Origin: Devosia psychrophila
GTDB taxonomy: Bacteria > Pseudomonadota > Alphaproteobacteria > Rhizobiales > Devosiaceae
Direction: 5' to 3'
DNA: 64,000 bases
NCBI RefSeq assembly: GCF_000971275.1
Contig: NZ_LAPV01000092.1
Location: 1-64,000, forward strand
Shown here: positions 7,773 through 16,564 of the stretch, one piece after another
Position numbering within the stretch: position 1 is the first letter of the stretch
Layout: each line of letters begins with the position of its first letter
Notes under the pieces: model-generated
What the model was told of the DNA's origin: nothing
The model's database searches: none
The model's input: the letters and a program-made list of their open reading frames with translations, nothing else
Program-made: the position numbers and the translations under genes

Positions 7773-9059
7773 TCAACCCCTGCCCCGTCCACCGAAAGCC
7801 GCCAACGCTTCACGCAATGCTGGCCGCGAGTGGGCATATTCGGTCAAATCAACGCCTTCGACTGCCGCCTGCCATGCTTCCACAAGGCTCTGCACACCCG
7901 CTTTAGGACCGGAGGGATGACCGATAATGCCACCGCCGGCGAGAAACATCAGGTCGGTCGATTGCAGCGCCGCATAAGTGGCGGGAGGCTGTGCCGCCGT
8001 CTGGCCCGAAGAGAAAACCGGCATGATCGGCTTGCTGCCGGCAAATGGCTCCATGCAGGCCTTGGCCGAAGCGATCACGCTTTCGTCGCCTTCCCAGAAT
8101 TTGCTTTTGAGCCCGTTGACATGCAACTGATCGATGCCGGCGAGGCGCCAGAGCTTCTGATAGACGCGGAAATCGAGGCCCAGCGCGGGGTCGCGGTTCA
8201 TCATGCCAAAGCCGTTGCGATGGCCGTGGATCGGCACTTCGGAATGGCGCCGCAGGGCGGTGATGGCTGCCGGACCGGTCCAGTTGACGCTGGCCATGAC
8301 GCAGGTGCCCCCTTCCCTGACCACCAGATCATGGTGTCGGCGCATCGCGTCGATATCGTCCGAGATATTGAACGCTACCATTACCTTGCGGCCCATGCGG
8401 TCGGCGTGGCGGTTGACTACCTTCATCACCGCCTTGACCCGCGCTTCGAGCGGCGCATAGGGCGGGTTGCCCATCAGCTCGTCGTCCTTGATGAAGTCGA
8501 TGTCTGCAGCGCACAGCGTATCGACGAGGGCCGCCGTGTCCTCTGGCGAAAGCCCGATGCTCGGCTTGATGATGGTGCCGATGACCGGTCGGCCATATAC
8601 CTGGGTCACCGAGCGCGTTCCGTCCGCGCCAAAAGCAGGGCCCGGAAACTGGGCGGTATATTCGTCGGGAAGATCGAGATCGAGCACCCGCAGGCCGGTC
8701 ACGTCGCCCAGTTCAAACAGATTGCCAGCAATGGTGGCGTAGAGGTTGGGCAGGTTCGGCCCGACATTGTCGATGGGAAAACTGACCTCAACGATGCCCC
8801 GGTGATAAGGTCCGGTGGTGCCCTTTCGATCTGCAAAGGCATTGGGCAAGGACGGAGTCGCGCGATCCTCAAGCAATTCGACAGAAACGACGCGGGCGCG
8901 AGAGCGCTGTTTGAGGTCAGCCGTCTCGCCGGGCAACTGCAGGAACGTGCCGGAGGATTGCTCGCCTGCAATGACCTCGGCGGCCTTTTCGATCGGCTCA
9001 AAGCTTTCGACCAGATAGCGCGCAGTAAAGTCGCGCCGCCGAGATGCTACTGAACTCAT
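7773..9059 (-). CDS. RuBisCO-like protein (form IV), candidate acid-sugar-phosphate decarboxylase/hydrolase
   Basis: 428 aa. It has both RuBisCO large-subunit domains and most of the catalytic landmarks: GTIIKPSIGL (Lys165, equivalent to K175), FIKDDE (Lys191 carbamylation site with metal ligands Asp193 and Glu194), GHRNGFG (His280) and the phosphate-binding GGGIIGHPSG near residue 375. The loop-6 region reads HVNGLKSKFWEGD rather than the RuBisCO sequence, so true CO2 fixation is not expected. RLPs next to an acid-sugar kinase act as OiaX (decarboxylation of 3-oxo-isoapionate 4-phosphate to L-erythrulose 1-phosphate) or OiaT (hydrolysis to 3-phosphoglycerate and glycolate). Sequence alone does not decide between them or exclude a new substrate. 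It lies just upstream of the kinase gene. Confidence 0.85.
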   Translation of the reverse strand: MSSVASRRRDFTARYLVESFEPIEKAAEVIAGEQSSGTFLQLPGETADLKQRSRARVVSVELLEDRATPSLPNAFADRKGTTGPYHRGIVEVSFPIDNVGPNLPNLYATIAGNLFELGDVTGLRVLDLDLPDEYTAQFPGPAFGADGTRSVTQVYGRPVIGTIIKPSIGLSPEDTAALVDTLCAADIDFIKDDELMGNPPYAPLEARVKAVMKVVNRHADRMGRKVMVAFNISDDIDAMRRHHDLVVREGGTCVMASVNWTGPAAITALRRHSEVPIHGHRNGFGMMNRDPALGLDFRVYQKLWRLAGIDQLHVNGLKSKFWEGDESVIASAKACMEPFAGSKPIMPVFSSGQTAAQPPATYAALQSTDLMFLAGGGIIGHPSGPKAGVQSLVEAWQAAVEGVDLTEYAHSRPALREALAAFGGRGRG

Positions 9060-9069
9060 GCTCGTTTCC

Positions 9070-9915
9070 TCAGGCCGCCTTGCAGGTCAGGCCACCATCG
9101 ACCGGCAGGCAGACGCCGGTGATATAGTTGGCTTCGTCCGACGCCAGGAACACGGATGCCGCCGCGATGTCCCAGCCAGTGCCCATGCGACCCATGGGCG
9201 TCGCGTCATGCCGCGCCTGGGCCATGGCTTCTGGGTCGGCATACTGGCCGCTGATCTGCTGATAGATGAGCGGCGTGTTCATCAGGCCGGGCATGATGGC
9301 ATTCACCCTTATGCCCTGCCGGGCATATTGCAGAGCCAGCCCGACGGTGAACTGGTTGATGCCGGCCTTGGCGGCATAATAGGCGGAATACGGATATCCG
9401 GTGTAGCGGATCGCCGCGATCGAGGAGATGTTGATAATTGCGCCCTTGCCGCGTTCGGCCATGCCGGGCAGCACGTGCTTGCAGGTCAGGAAGGCGCTGG
9501 TCAGGTTGACGTTGAGGACCGTGTGCCACTCCGCTTCCGTCAGTTCGACCGGACCGCCCATGATTGTGGTGCCGACATTGTTGTGCAGCACGTCGATGCG
9601 GCCATGTTCGGCCATCACCTGGTCTACGACCGCCTTGACCGATTGCGAGTCGGTGACGTCAGCGGCGTAACTGGCCACGCGTCCGCCCAGGGCATGAATG
9701 ATCGACGCCGTATTGTCGGCCGCCGCCTTGTCACGATCCACGGCAATCAGCGTGGCGCCCTCGCGAGCATAGGCGACAGATGTGGCCTTGCCGTTGCCCC
9801 AGCCTTCCCCGACGCTGCCGGCGCCGAACAGGAGGACGATCTTGTTTTCCATCCGGCCACGACCGACCGGTATTTCGGATGAGGATGCGTCGGCGGGCTT
9901 GAGTGGAGAGTTCAT
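9070..9915 (-). CDS. SDR-family oxidoreductase with atypical glycine motif
   Basis: 281 aa from the ATG at 9915. A TTG at 9936 and an internal ATG at 9852 (MENKIVLLFG) are alternative starts, the latter removing a poorly conserved 21-residue leader. The SDR fold is clear: NNVG in place of NNAG, NISSIAA with the catalytic Ser, and YSAYYAAKAG containing YxxxK. The C-terminus is ITGVCLPVDGGLT. The dinucleotide-binding loop is odd: FGAGSVGEGWGNGKA replaces TGxxxGIG, with an insertion of several residues. It follows the cyclase-family gene by 8 bp. A dehydrogenase acting on the sugar acid is likely, but the altered loop makes cofactor and reaction uncertain. Confidence 0.83.
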   Translation of the reverse strand: MNSPLKPADASSSEIPVGRGRMENKIVLLFGAGSVGEGWGNGKATSVAYAREGATLIAVDRDKAAADNTASIIHALGGRVASYAADVTDSQSVKAVVDQVMAEHGRIDVLHNNVGTTIMGGPVELTEAEWHTVLNVNLTSAFLTCKHVLPGMAERGKGAIINISSIAAIRYTGYPYSAYYAAKAGINQFTVGLALQYARQGIRVNAIMPGLMNTPLIYQQISGQYADPEAMAQARHDATPMGRMGTGWDIAAASVFLASDEANYITGVCLPVDGGLTCKAA

Positions 9916-9923
9916 GGCTGGTC

Positions 9924-10691
9924 TCAATCTTCGCAAAAAGCTAGCGGACGGATCGGCGAACCCGACCCTTCCTTGATTTTGAGTGGGGTGGCGACGAACA
10001 GGCTGCGCAGCGACAGCTTTTCGAGATTGGTCAGCATTTCGATGATCAGGATGCCGTTCGGCAGCCAGTGAGTGGTGTGGCCGGTGGTTTCCTGGCCTAC
10101 CCCGTCAATCACCGCCATGTCGCAAGCAACAGTATCGCAGCCAATGGCGCGAATGCCGCGCTCCTTGAAATGGATAATGGCGTCTTCGCGGATGCCCGGC
10201 GAGTTCTTCACGAACCAGGTACTTTGGCTGTCGGTGCGCCAGTAGCGCTGCATCCAGCCGAAATTGACGAGCGCGATTTCCCCTCGCCCCACCTGCACGC
10301 CCCTGGCCTCTTCATAAGCAAGCACCATGTCAAGCGTCAGCAGGTCGCCTGGCTGCAGGTTGTGTTCCGAAAAATCATAAAGCACAGCAGGTGCGATCAG
10401 CTTGTCGGCAGGAAAGGTGTCGATTGACATAGCCAGGTCCGGATGAAAGTGCACCGGCGCGTCGACATGGGTTCCGGTATGCTCCGAGATCATCAGATAT
10501 TGGCAATAGTAGCCGTCGCGTTCGACCTCCCGCGCTTTGTCGATGACCAGGGGTGGGTGCATTGGCCAGTTGGGAATGCCGCGCTCGAGCGTGGGGGAAA
10601 GATCGACCATCCGCATACTGCGAAGCGCTGCACCGAGTTGAGAAGCAAGCCCCTGATCATGGGCCGTAAAGGCGCCGGGGTTTAACGACAT
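9924..10691 (-). CDS. Cyclase family protein (kynurenine formamidase-like metal hydrolase)
   Basis: 255 aa from the ATG at 10691, chosen because TGGAG stands six bases upstream. The open frame extends further but without a ribosome site. It belongs to the cyclase/formamidase family (PF04199-type), with the metal-binding HTGTHVDAPVHF motif and RAIGCDTVACD downstream. Known members hydrolyse amides, esters or lactones (KynB, isatin hydrolase). Between the ABC transporter and the SDR/RLP genes, lactonase activity on an aldonolactone made by the aldo/keto reductase is an attractive fit (inference). It could stand in for the missing D-apionolactonase. Confidence 0.82.
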   Translation of the reverse strand: MSLNPGAFTAHDQGLASQLGAALRSMRMVDLSPTLERGIPNWPMHPPLVIDKAREVERDGYYCQYLMISEHTGTHVDAPVHFHPDLAMSIDTFPADKLIAPAVLYDFSEHNLQPGDLLTLDMVLAYEEARGVQVGRGEIALVNFGWMQRYWRTDSQSTWFVKNSPGIREDAIIHFKERGIRAIGCDTVACDMAVIDGVGQETTGHTTHWLPNGILIIEMLTNLEKLSLRSLFVATPLKIKEGSGSPIRPLAFCED

Positions 10692-10771
10692 GGGTAGCTC
10701 CAGTAAGGTGAGGGTACAGGATCGCAAATGAGAAGGGCGGCTTGGATAGGTCCACAAGCCGCCCAGCGGAT

Positions 10772-11821
10772 TTAGCTCTTAGCGGCAAACCACCATGGAT
10801 AATCCTTGGCGGACTGCTCGAGATTATCCTTGCTGACGTTGAAGTTGAGAATCTTGATCCAGGGAATGTCCTTGGCGCCGTTATTGACGACGGCATTGGA
10901 AGCGATCGGCTGCCCACTACCAACGGCGACTGCAGCTTTTGCCGCTTCAACGCCCATCTGGTCGAAGGCTGTGAAGTTGGAGAGCGCCATCAAGCCCTCC
11001 GTAATTAACTCCTGTGCGCGCGGCTCCGCATCGATGCCGTTGACCCAGACCTTGCCACCAAGCCCCTGAGCCTGCAGTGCCTGGATGGCGCCATAAGCCG
11101 TCCCGTCATTGCCGCAGAGCACGACGGCGACATCGTTGTTGTTTTTGGTCAGCGCGTTCTCGACCTGGGCACGCGCGGTGTCCGTGGACCAGTTCTTGTT
11201 GAACTGGTCGGACACGAGCTTAATGTCGCCCTTGTCGAGAAAAGGCTGCAGGACGTTGATATAGCCTTGGCGCGTTTCGCGGGCGACGCTGGTGCTTTCT
11301 TCGCCAGCGGCGATGATGTAATTGCCGGTCGGGTGTGCCTCGACGGCAGCCTGGGCAATCTTCTCGCCCATTTCGACAGCGTCGCGGCCCAGAAAACAAA
11401 CTACATCGGCTTGGTCGATGAGGAAGTTGTAGTTGATTACCGGCACGCCCGCAGCCGTAGCCTTGCGAACCAGGCCTGCCGCTGCGTTAGCATTGACCGG
11501 CGTCAATACCAGGATGTCGATGCCCTGGGTCAGCATGTTTTCGACCTGACTGGCCTGCAGGGCTTCGTTGGCTTCGGACGATTGCGCAAGCACCTCGATG
11601 CCCAGCAAAGCCGCTTCTTTTTCGAAGAAGGCCTGGTCGGCATTGCGCCAGCGCAGTTGGTCGTAGTTCGGCATGATCAGGCCGACTTTGAGCGTCTTGT
11701 CTTGGGCGTAAACGGCCTTAAACCCAACCATGGCTGCGAGCAGGGCAGCGGCAGCGCCTCCCAAGACCTGTCGGCGAGTTGCCCCGCCAAGCTCTTTTGC
11801 GGCGTATGTATTTTCAGACAT
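10772..11821 (-). CDS. Sugar ABC transporter substrate-binding protein (SBP-1)
   Basis: 349 aa periplasmic binding protein of the ribose/xylose (LacI-like, PBP type 1) class. The N-terminus carries a twin-arginine-like export signal: ATRRQVLGGAAAALLAAMVG, then VYAQ. The mature part starts LKVGLIMPNYDQLRW and includes VENMLTQGIDILVLTPVNA and NDGTAYGAIQALQAQG, typical of sugar-binding proteins. It is strongly similar to SBP-2 (14654-15673), notably across GGKVWVNGIDAEPRAQELIT. It follows the permease gene with a 64-bp gap. It should deliver the operon's sugar or sugar acid to the shared permease. Confidence 0.88.
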   Translation of the reverse strand: MSENTYAAKELGGATRRQVLGGAAAALLAAMVGFKAVYAQDKTLKVGLIMPNYDQLRWRNADQAFFEKEAALLGIEVLAQSSEANEALQASQVENMLTQGIDILVLTPVNANAAAGLVRKATAAGVPVINYNFLIDQADVVCFLGRDAVEMGEKIAQAAVEAHPTGNYIIAAGEESTSVARETRQGYINVLQPFLDKGDIKLVSDQFNKNWSTDTARAQVENALTKNNNDVAVVLCGNDGTAYGAIQALQAQGLGGKVWVNGIDAEPRAQELITEGLMALSNFTAFDQMGVEAAKAAVAVGSGQPIASNAVVNNGAKDIPWIKILNFNVSKDNLEQSAKDYPWWFAAKS

Positions 11822-11885
11822 GTATTCCTCCCAGGTAGCTTGTTGTTGTCTTTGCGCTTCCGGATTTGGCCGGCAGCTTTGGTAT

Positions 11886-13094
11886 TCAGTCGTCGCCTCG
11901 GCTGCCGCGGCCTCGAACGTCGATGTAGACTGCGAACAGCAGGACCAAACCCACGGCGATCGATTGATAGGACGAGGGCAGGTTCATCAGGCTCATGCCG
12001 TTCGCGAGGCTTTCCATCAGCAAGGCACCGATCGCCGCGCCCGCTACAGTTCCACGACCGCCCATCAGGCTGGTGCCGCCGATGACCGCCGCCGCGATGA
12101 CGTTCAGTTCCAGCCCCTGACCGGCAGTGGGTGGAGCGCTGGACAGCCGCGCTACGAGCATGAGCCCGGCCAAACCATAAAGCAGTCCCATGCCGGCAAA
12201 AACGATCGTGATGTGCTTGCGAATATCGATGCCGGCGAGCATGGCGGCCTGACGGTTGCCGCCAATCGCATAGAGTCGGCGACCAAACGGCGTGTAGCGC
12301 AGGATGCCGCCAGTAATGGCAACCACGGCCAGGACGATAGCGACTGGTAAAGGCAACCCGCGATAGGTCGAGGTGGTGATGATGGCACCCAGCACAACGA
12401 TGCCTACGGCGATCACCGGCAGCAGCACTAGAATACCAAAAGAAGCCGGTATCCCTGCTGAAACCTGCGCCCGCCACTCGCGCAATTGCAGCAGCGAGAA
12501 CCCCAGCCACATGGCAAACAGCACGAGGGCGCTGGCAACTGGCGGCAGCGAGGCGTCGGAAATCACCAGGATGTCCATCGATGGAGAAATAGTTTCGGCA
12601 TTGGTTATGACCAATGACAGTCCACGGATGGCTAGCAGGCTGGCAAGGGTCACGATAAATGATGGCACATGCATCCAGGCAACCCAGAATCCGTGCCAGA
12701 GCCCGAGCAGCAGGCCGAAGGTAAGGGTGACAAACACCGTGGGCCAGAAATCGAGCCCGTAGACAGTGCTGGCAAAGGCCGCGACCACCGCCGAAGCGGC
12801 CACGGTCGCGCCCAGTGAAAGGTCGATATAACCCGGCACCATGAGCATTACCGCGCCTGCAGCCAGAACGGCCGTGATGGCGACCTGACCAGAAAGATTG
12901 GTTAGGTTGCGCGGGCTGAGGAACAAACCGCCCGTCAGCAGTTGCAGCACTAGCCAGATGATGATCAGCACGGCAATCATTGGGATCAGCCGGAAGCGGC
13001 TCTGTGACAGGATGGCAGATAGCGTCACTCGGTGTGAGGCTGCAGCACTCGATACACTTGCAGTCTGGGACGTCGTTGTGTTGGACATAGTCAT
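11886..13094 (-). CDS. Sugar ABC transporter permease (RbsC/XylH family)
   Basis: 402 aa from the ATG at 13094, which overlaps the ATPase stop by 4 bp (ATGA). A second ATG at 13088 is possible. It is an inner-membrane protein with about ten hydrophobic segments. BPD_transp_2-family markers are visible: VPGYIDLSLGATVA, VPSFIVTLASLLAIRGL, YAIGGNRQAAMLAGI and AAAVIGGTSLMGGRG. The 400-residue length and long loops match xylose-type XylH better than ribose RbsC. It works as a homodimer with the adjacent double-domain ATPase, fed by SBP-1 and/or SBP-2. Confidence 0.9.
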   Translation of the reverse strand: MTMSNTTTSQTASVSSAAASHRVTLSAILSQSRFRLIPMIAVLIIIWLVLQLLTGGLFLSPRNLTNLSGQVAITAVLAAGAVMLMVPGYIDLSLGATVAASAVVAAFASTVYGLDFWPTVFVTLTFGLLLGLWHGFWVAWMHVPSFIVTLASLLAIRGLSLVITNAETISPSMDILVISDASLPPVASALVLFAMWLGFSLLQLREWRAQVSAGIPASFGILVLLPVIAVGIVVLGAIITTSTYRGLPLPVAIVLAVVAITGGILRYTPFGRRLYAIGGNRQAAMLAGIDIRKHITIVFAGMGLLYGLAGLMLVARLSSAPPTAGQGLELNVIAAAVIGGTSLMGGRGTVAGAAIGALLMESLANGMSLMNLPSSYQSIAVGLVLLFAVYIDVRGRGSRGDD

Positions 13095-14644
13095 GCGGCA
13101 ACCTCGCTTTCGCCGTGTTCGCCAGCGGCGTAGAGCATCACCTGTTCTTCGGTGGCCTCGCCGCGTTTCCATTCATGCACAATCTGGCCTTCCCACATCA
13201 CCAGGACGCGGTCGGCCATGCCCAGCACCTCGGGGAGGTCGGTCGACACGAGCAGAATTGCCTTGCCGGACTGGGACAAGGAGTTGATGAGTTCGTAAAA
13301 TTCCACGCGGGCGTTGACATCAACGCCGCGCGTTGGCTCCTCGAGCACAAAGATTTCGGGCTCGGTCAGCAGCCATTTGGCAGCCACAACCTTCTGCTGG
13401 TTGCCCCCCGACAGCTCGCGTATCGGCTGTTCCGCGGACGTGCATTTGACCCTGAGGTTTGTCGTGTAGCGCCGGATGCTCTGCAGCTCTGACCTACGAT
13501 TGATAAAACCGCCACGGCTAAACTTGGTCAGCGCCGCCAGTGCCATATTGGCTTCGATAGAGTGCCCGACGATTAACCCATCACGCTTTCGCTCTGCCGG
13601 AAGGTAAGCGACGCCATGTCCGATCGCGTCACGCGGGGTTCTGACCCGCACCGGCTTACCCTTGATGCGCATCGTTCCGTCGACCTGTGCGTCATGCGCA
13701 CCGAAAACCGATCGAGCGACAGTAAAGGCGCCCGAGCCCAGCAATCCAAATAGGCCGACCACCTCGCCGGCTTTGACGGTAAGGTCGACGCCGCGTACGG
13801 CGGGCGGACGACCCGGTATGGAATGAGCCGCTGACCATTTGATCAGCTCCAGCAAAGGCTCACCAACGCTTGCGCTGGACTTGGGGTACATTTCGCTGAG
13901 ATCGCGCCCCACCATTGCCTTGATGACCCGACGCGGCGTGTCACCGCCGGTTTCGGCGACGCGGAAATGATCAACGACGGATCCGTCCCGCATCACAGTT
14001 ACAACGTTGGCAATGCGCTGAAATTCGTGCAGTCGGTGCGAAATATAGAGTGTGGTCACCCCATGTTGGTTCAGTTCCGCGATACGATCGAACAACAGTT
14101 CGGTTTCACGCTCGGTCAGGCTGGCGGTCGGTTCGTCAAGGATCAGAACCTTGACGCCCTGAGTCATGGCCCGAGCGATGCTGATCAACTGCTGTTCGTG
14201 CGTCGACAGCTCACCCATACGGGCGACTGGCGATGTATTGAGCTTAAACACGCTAATCCAGTGGGCCGTGTCGGCCCACAACTTCTTGACGTCAACCAGC
14301 CCAAAGCGACGTGGTTCGCGGTTGAGATAAAGATATTCCCCGACCCGTAGCTCGGGGACAATATTGAGTTCCTGGGGAACCAGGAAAACCCCGTGGCGCT
14401 CGGCGTCGCGGATAGAAGCAAACCGGACTGGCGCCCCGTCAATCTCCAAGAAGCCGTCATACTCGCCGATCACGCCTGACAGGACTTTCATCAGGGTGGA
14501 CTTGCCAGCGCCGTTCTCGCCGGCGATGGCATGAACGTCACCGGCTTCGAACGTCATGGAGACGCCGCGGAGCGCATGCGCTCCGCCGAATCTCTTATCG
14601 ACACCAATGACTTTGGCTGCCGGTGCGCGCACGGGGGTTGTCAT
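13091..14644 (-). CDS. Sugar ABC transporter ATP-binding protein (two ABC domains, XylG/RbsA-like)
   Basis: 517 aa with tandem nucleotide-binding domains. The first has Walker A GENGAGKST, a modified signature region LSTHEQQLISIARAM and Walker B VLILDEPTAS. The second has the degenerate P-loop GLLGSGAFTV, signature LSGGNQQKV and FVLEEPTRGVDV, in which Glu replaces the usual Asp. Asymmetry of this kind is normal in the RbsA/XylG class. It starts 9 bp after SBP-2 and overlaps the permease gene by 4 bp. It energises import of the sugar substrate recognised by the two binding proteins. Confidence 0.92.
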   Translation of the reverse strand: MTTPVRAPAAKVIGVDKRFGGAHALRGVSMTFEAGDVHAIAGENGAGKSTLMKVLSGVIGEYDGFLEIDGAPVRFASIRDAERHGVFLVPQELNIVPELRVGEYLYLNREPRRFGLVDVKKLWADTAHWISVFKLNTSPVARMGELSTHEQQLISIARAMTQGVKVLILDEPTASLTERETELLFDRIAELNQHGVTTLYISHRLHEFQRIANVVTVMRDGSVVDHFRVAETGGDTPRRVIKAMVGRDLSEMYPKSSASVGEPLLELIKWSAAHSIPGRPPAVRGVDLTVKAGEVVGLFGLLGSGAFTVARSVFGAHDAQVDGTMRIKGKPVRVRTPRDAIGHGVAYLPAERKRDGLIVGHSIEANMALAALTKFSRGGFINRRSELQSIRRYTTNLRVKCTSAEQPIRELSGGNQQKVVAAKWLLTEPEIFVLEEPTRGVDVNARVEFYELINSLSQSGKAILLVSTDLPEVLGMADRVLVMWEGQIVHEWKRGEATEEQVMLYAAGEHGESEVAA

Positions 14645-14653
14645 GTCAGTGGC

Positions 14654-15673
14654 TCAGGGCTTCTTGAACCACCAGGACATCGATTCCTGCAACTCAGGCA
14701 GGTTGTCCTTGGTGACGTTGAATTTGTCGACCTGGAACCACGGCACGTCCTTCAAGCCGTTGTTGAATGTCGCTGTGAGCCCAAGTTCCTCGCCTGTCAC
14801 GAGTTTCTTGGCGATCCGGGCGGCTTCTTGGCCGGACTGGCAGTAGTCAGTAAAGTTGGAGAGGGTCAGGTCGCCCTGGGTGATCAGTTCCTGGGCGCGC
14901 GGTTCCGCATCGACGCCGTTGACCCAGACTTTTCCGGCGAGGCCCTGCGCCTGCAGCGCCTGGATGGCACCATAGGCGGTGCCGTCATTGCCAGCGAGCA
15001 CGGCAACCACGTCATTGTTGGCCTTGGTCAGGCCGTTCTCGACCTGCGCACGGGAGGACTCACTGGACCAACCCTTGTTGTACTGTTCGGACACGATCTT
15101 GATGGCGCCGCTATCAAGAAAGGGCTGAAGCACCTGGTAATACCCGGTACGCTCTTCCACGGCCACGTTCGTGCCTTCATCGCCTAGGGCGAGAATGTAG
15201 TTGCCTTTTGGCTGCGCCTTGACCGCCGCTTCAGCGATCTCCACGGCCATTGCAATGGCGTCACGGGCCACGAACGCTGCGACATCGGCGTTAAGCGGCA
15301 GCGAGTCATAGGCAACGACCGGCACGTTGGCGCGATTGGCCATGCGGACCAATCCTTGGCTAGCCGCGGCATTGACCGGACGCAATACAAGGACGTCTAT
15401 GCCTTGTGTCAGCATGTTTTCGACCTGCGAGGCCTGCACCGACTCAGACATCTGAGATGCGACAGTGCTGACGTCCATGCCCAACTTCTCGGCTTCGGCC
15501 TCAAAGCACGGCTGGTCGCCGTTCTGCCAGCGGATCTGGTCATAGCTGGGCAGTATCAGGCCGACCTTGATGGCGTCCTGGGCATAGGCGACGGGCGTTG
15601 TGACCATCGACAGGGCGACGATGCCCATCGCACAGCCACTCAGCAGACGTTCCATTCCAGATGCTCGTTGCAT
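14654..15673 (-). CDS. Sugar ABC transporter substrate-binding protein (SBP-2)
   Basis: 339 aa with a good ribosome site (GGGAGG seven bases before the ATG at 15673). The signal peptide runs through MGIVALSMVTTPVAYA, a Sec-type signal unlike the twin-arginine leader of SBP-1. The mature part parallels SBP-1: IKVGLILPSYDQIRW, VENMLTQGIDVLVLRPVNA, GNDGTAYGAIQALQAQG and GKVWVNGVDAEPRAQELIT. It is the first structural gene after the regulator. Two similar but non-identical binding proteins bracketing one ATPase and permease suggest recognition of two related ligands, such as anomers or a sugar and its acid (inference). Confidence 0.88.
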   Translation of the reverse strand: MQRASGMERLLSGCAMGIVALSMVTTPVAYAQDAIKVGLILPSYDQIRWQNGDQPCFEAEAEKLGMDVSTVASQMSESVQASQVENMLTQGIDVLVLRPVNAAASQGLVRMANRANVPVVAYDSLPLNADVAAFVARDAIAMAVEIAEAAVKAQPKGNYILALGDEGTNVAVEERTGYYQVLQPFLDSGAIKIVSEQYNKGWSSESSRAQVENGLTKANNDVVAVLAGNDGTAYGAIQALQAQGLAGKVWVNGVDAEPRAQELITQGDLTLSNFTDYCQSGQEAARIAKKLVTGEELGLTATFNNGLKDVPWFQVDKFNVTKDNLPELQESMSWWFKKP

Positions 15674-15790
15674 TGATATTCCTCCCTATATTTTTGCGCA
15701 GTAGTTGCCGCTGCAGCAGTGCTACAACGACGCGTTCGCAGGTGACCCGGCGAATTCAGATTGTGTGGTCGTTTACTCAGGCGCTGGCTT

Positions 15791-16504
15791 TTACCAGTCG
15801 ACACCAAGCCGGCGGTCCGGATCGAGAGTGAAGCGGCGCCCCCAATCGAGATGGGTTTTCATGCGTTGGTACGCCTCCTCGGCGTTACCCCCGCGTACGG
15901 CATCGAAGATGGCGCGATGCTGCGCCGCATTGACCACGAGGCGCTCAGGATGAGCATGGTGCATGCGCCGCGCCAGTCGGTACATCTTGTCTCGCAGACG
16001 GCGCAGAGCATGTTCCATCTCGGTATTGCCATGCAATTCTGCGAGCGCGCTATGGAATTCCAGATCGAGGTGATGGTATCGCGTCGTGTCTCCACTGGCC
16101 GCCGATGCCTCCTGTTCCGTCAGGATTTTTTCCACCTGCAGTGCATCACCTGCAGACACGCAGCCAGCCAGCGACTTGGCGACATGGCATTCGATCACCA
16201 TGCGCAACTCGTAAAAGTCGAGGATTTCGCGAGAAGTAATTTCGGGCATGCGAAAGCCGCTGTTCGGGCTGACCACGATCAGCCCGTCGGCGCGAAGCCG
16301 CTCGATTGCCGACCGCACAGGGCCGAGTCCAAGATCAAGCCGGGCTGCAAGTGCGCGTTCCGAATAGCTCGCCTCTGAACTCTCGTCCAACAGCAGCTCG
16401 CGGATTTTGGTATAGGCCTCGTCCTTCAAAAGAAGGCGCGATTGACCGCCTGAAGCAACCGCGCCTTCACGCGCGCTCTTCAGCCGAACGATATCGGCAG
16501 CCAT
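15791..16504 (-). CDS. GntR-family transcriptional regulator (FCD/FadR-type)
   Basis: 237 aa from the ATG at 16504, which has GAGG seven bases upstream. A TTG at 16534 would add ten residues. The N-terminal winged helix is typical GntR: YTKIRELLLDE, SERALAARLDLGLGPVRSAIERLRADGLI. The all-helical FCD effector domain follows, with metal or ligand candidates in FYELRMVIECHVA, DLEFHSAL and QHRAIFDAV (the conserved Asp and His residues of FCD proteins). It heads the 14-gene array and is divergent from the GlcG-like gene, so it probably represses the shared intergenic region and is released by a pathway sugar acid (inference). Confidence 0.88.
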   Translation of the reverse strand: MAADIVRLKSAREGAVASGGQSRLLLKDEAYTKIRELLLDESSEASYSERALAARLDLGLGPVRSAIERLRADGLIVVSPNSGFRMPEITSREILDFYELRMVIECHVAKSLAGCVSAGDALQVEKILTEQEASAASGDTTRYHHLDLEFHSALAELHGNTEMEHALRRLRDKMYRLARRMHHAHPERLVVNAAQHRAIFDAVRGGNAEEAYQRMKTHLDWGRRFTLDPDRRLGVDW

Positions 16505-16564
16505 TTTTATGCCTCGCTCCCGGGCGCTGTTCAATCCAGCACCTCATGTGATTGGTGTACTGAA

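Noticed and set aside
7746..9053. 435-codon frame antisense to the RLP gene
   Set aside because: Coincides with the RLP; no motif or ribosome site.
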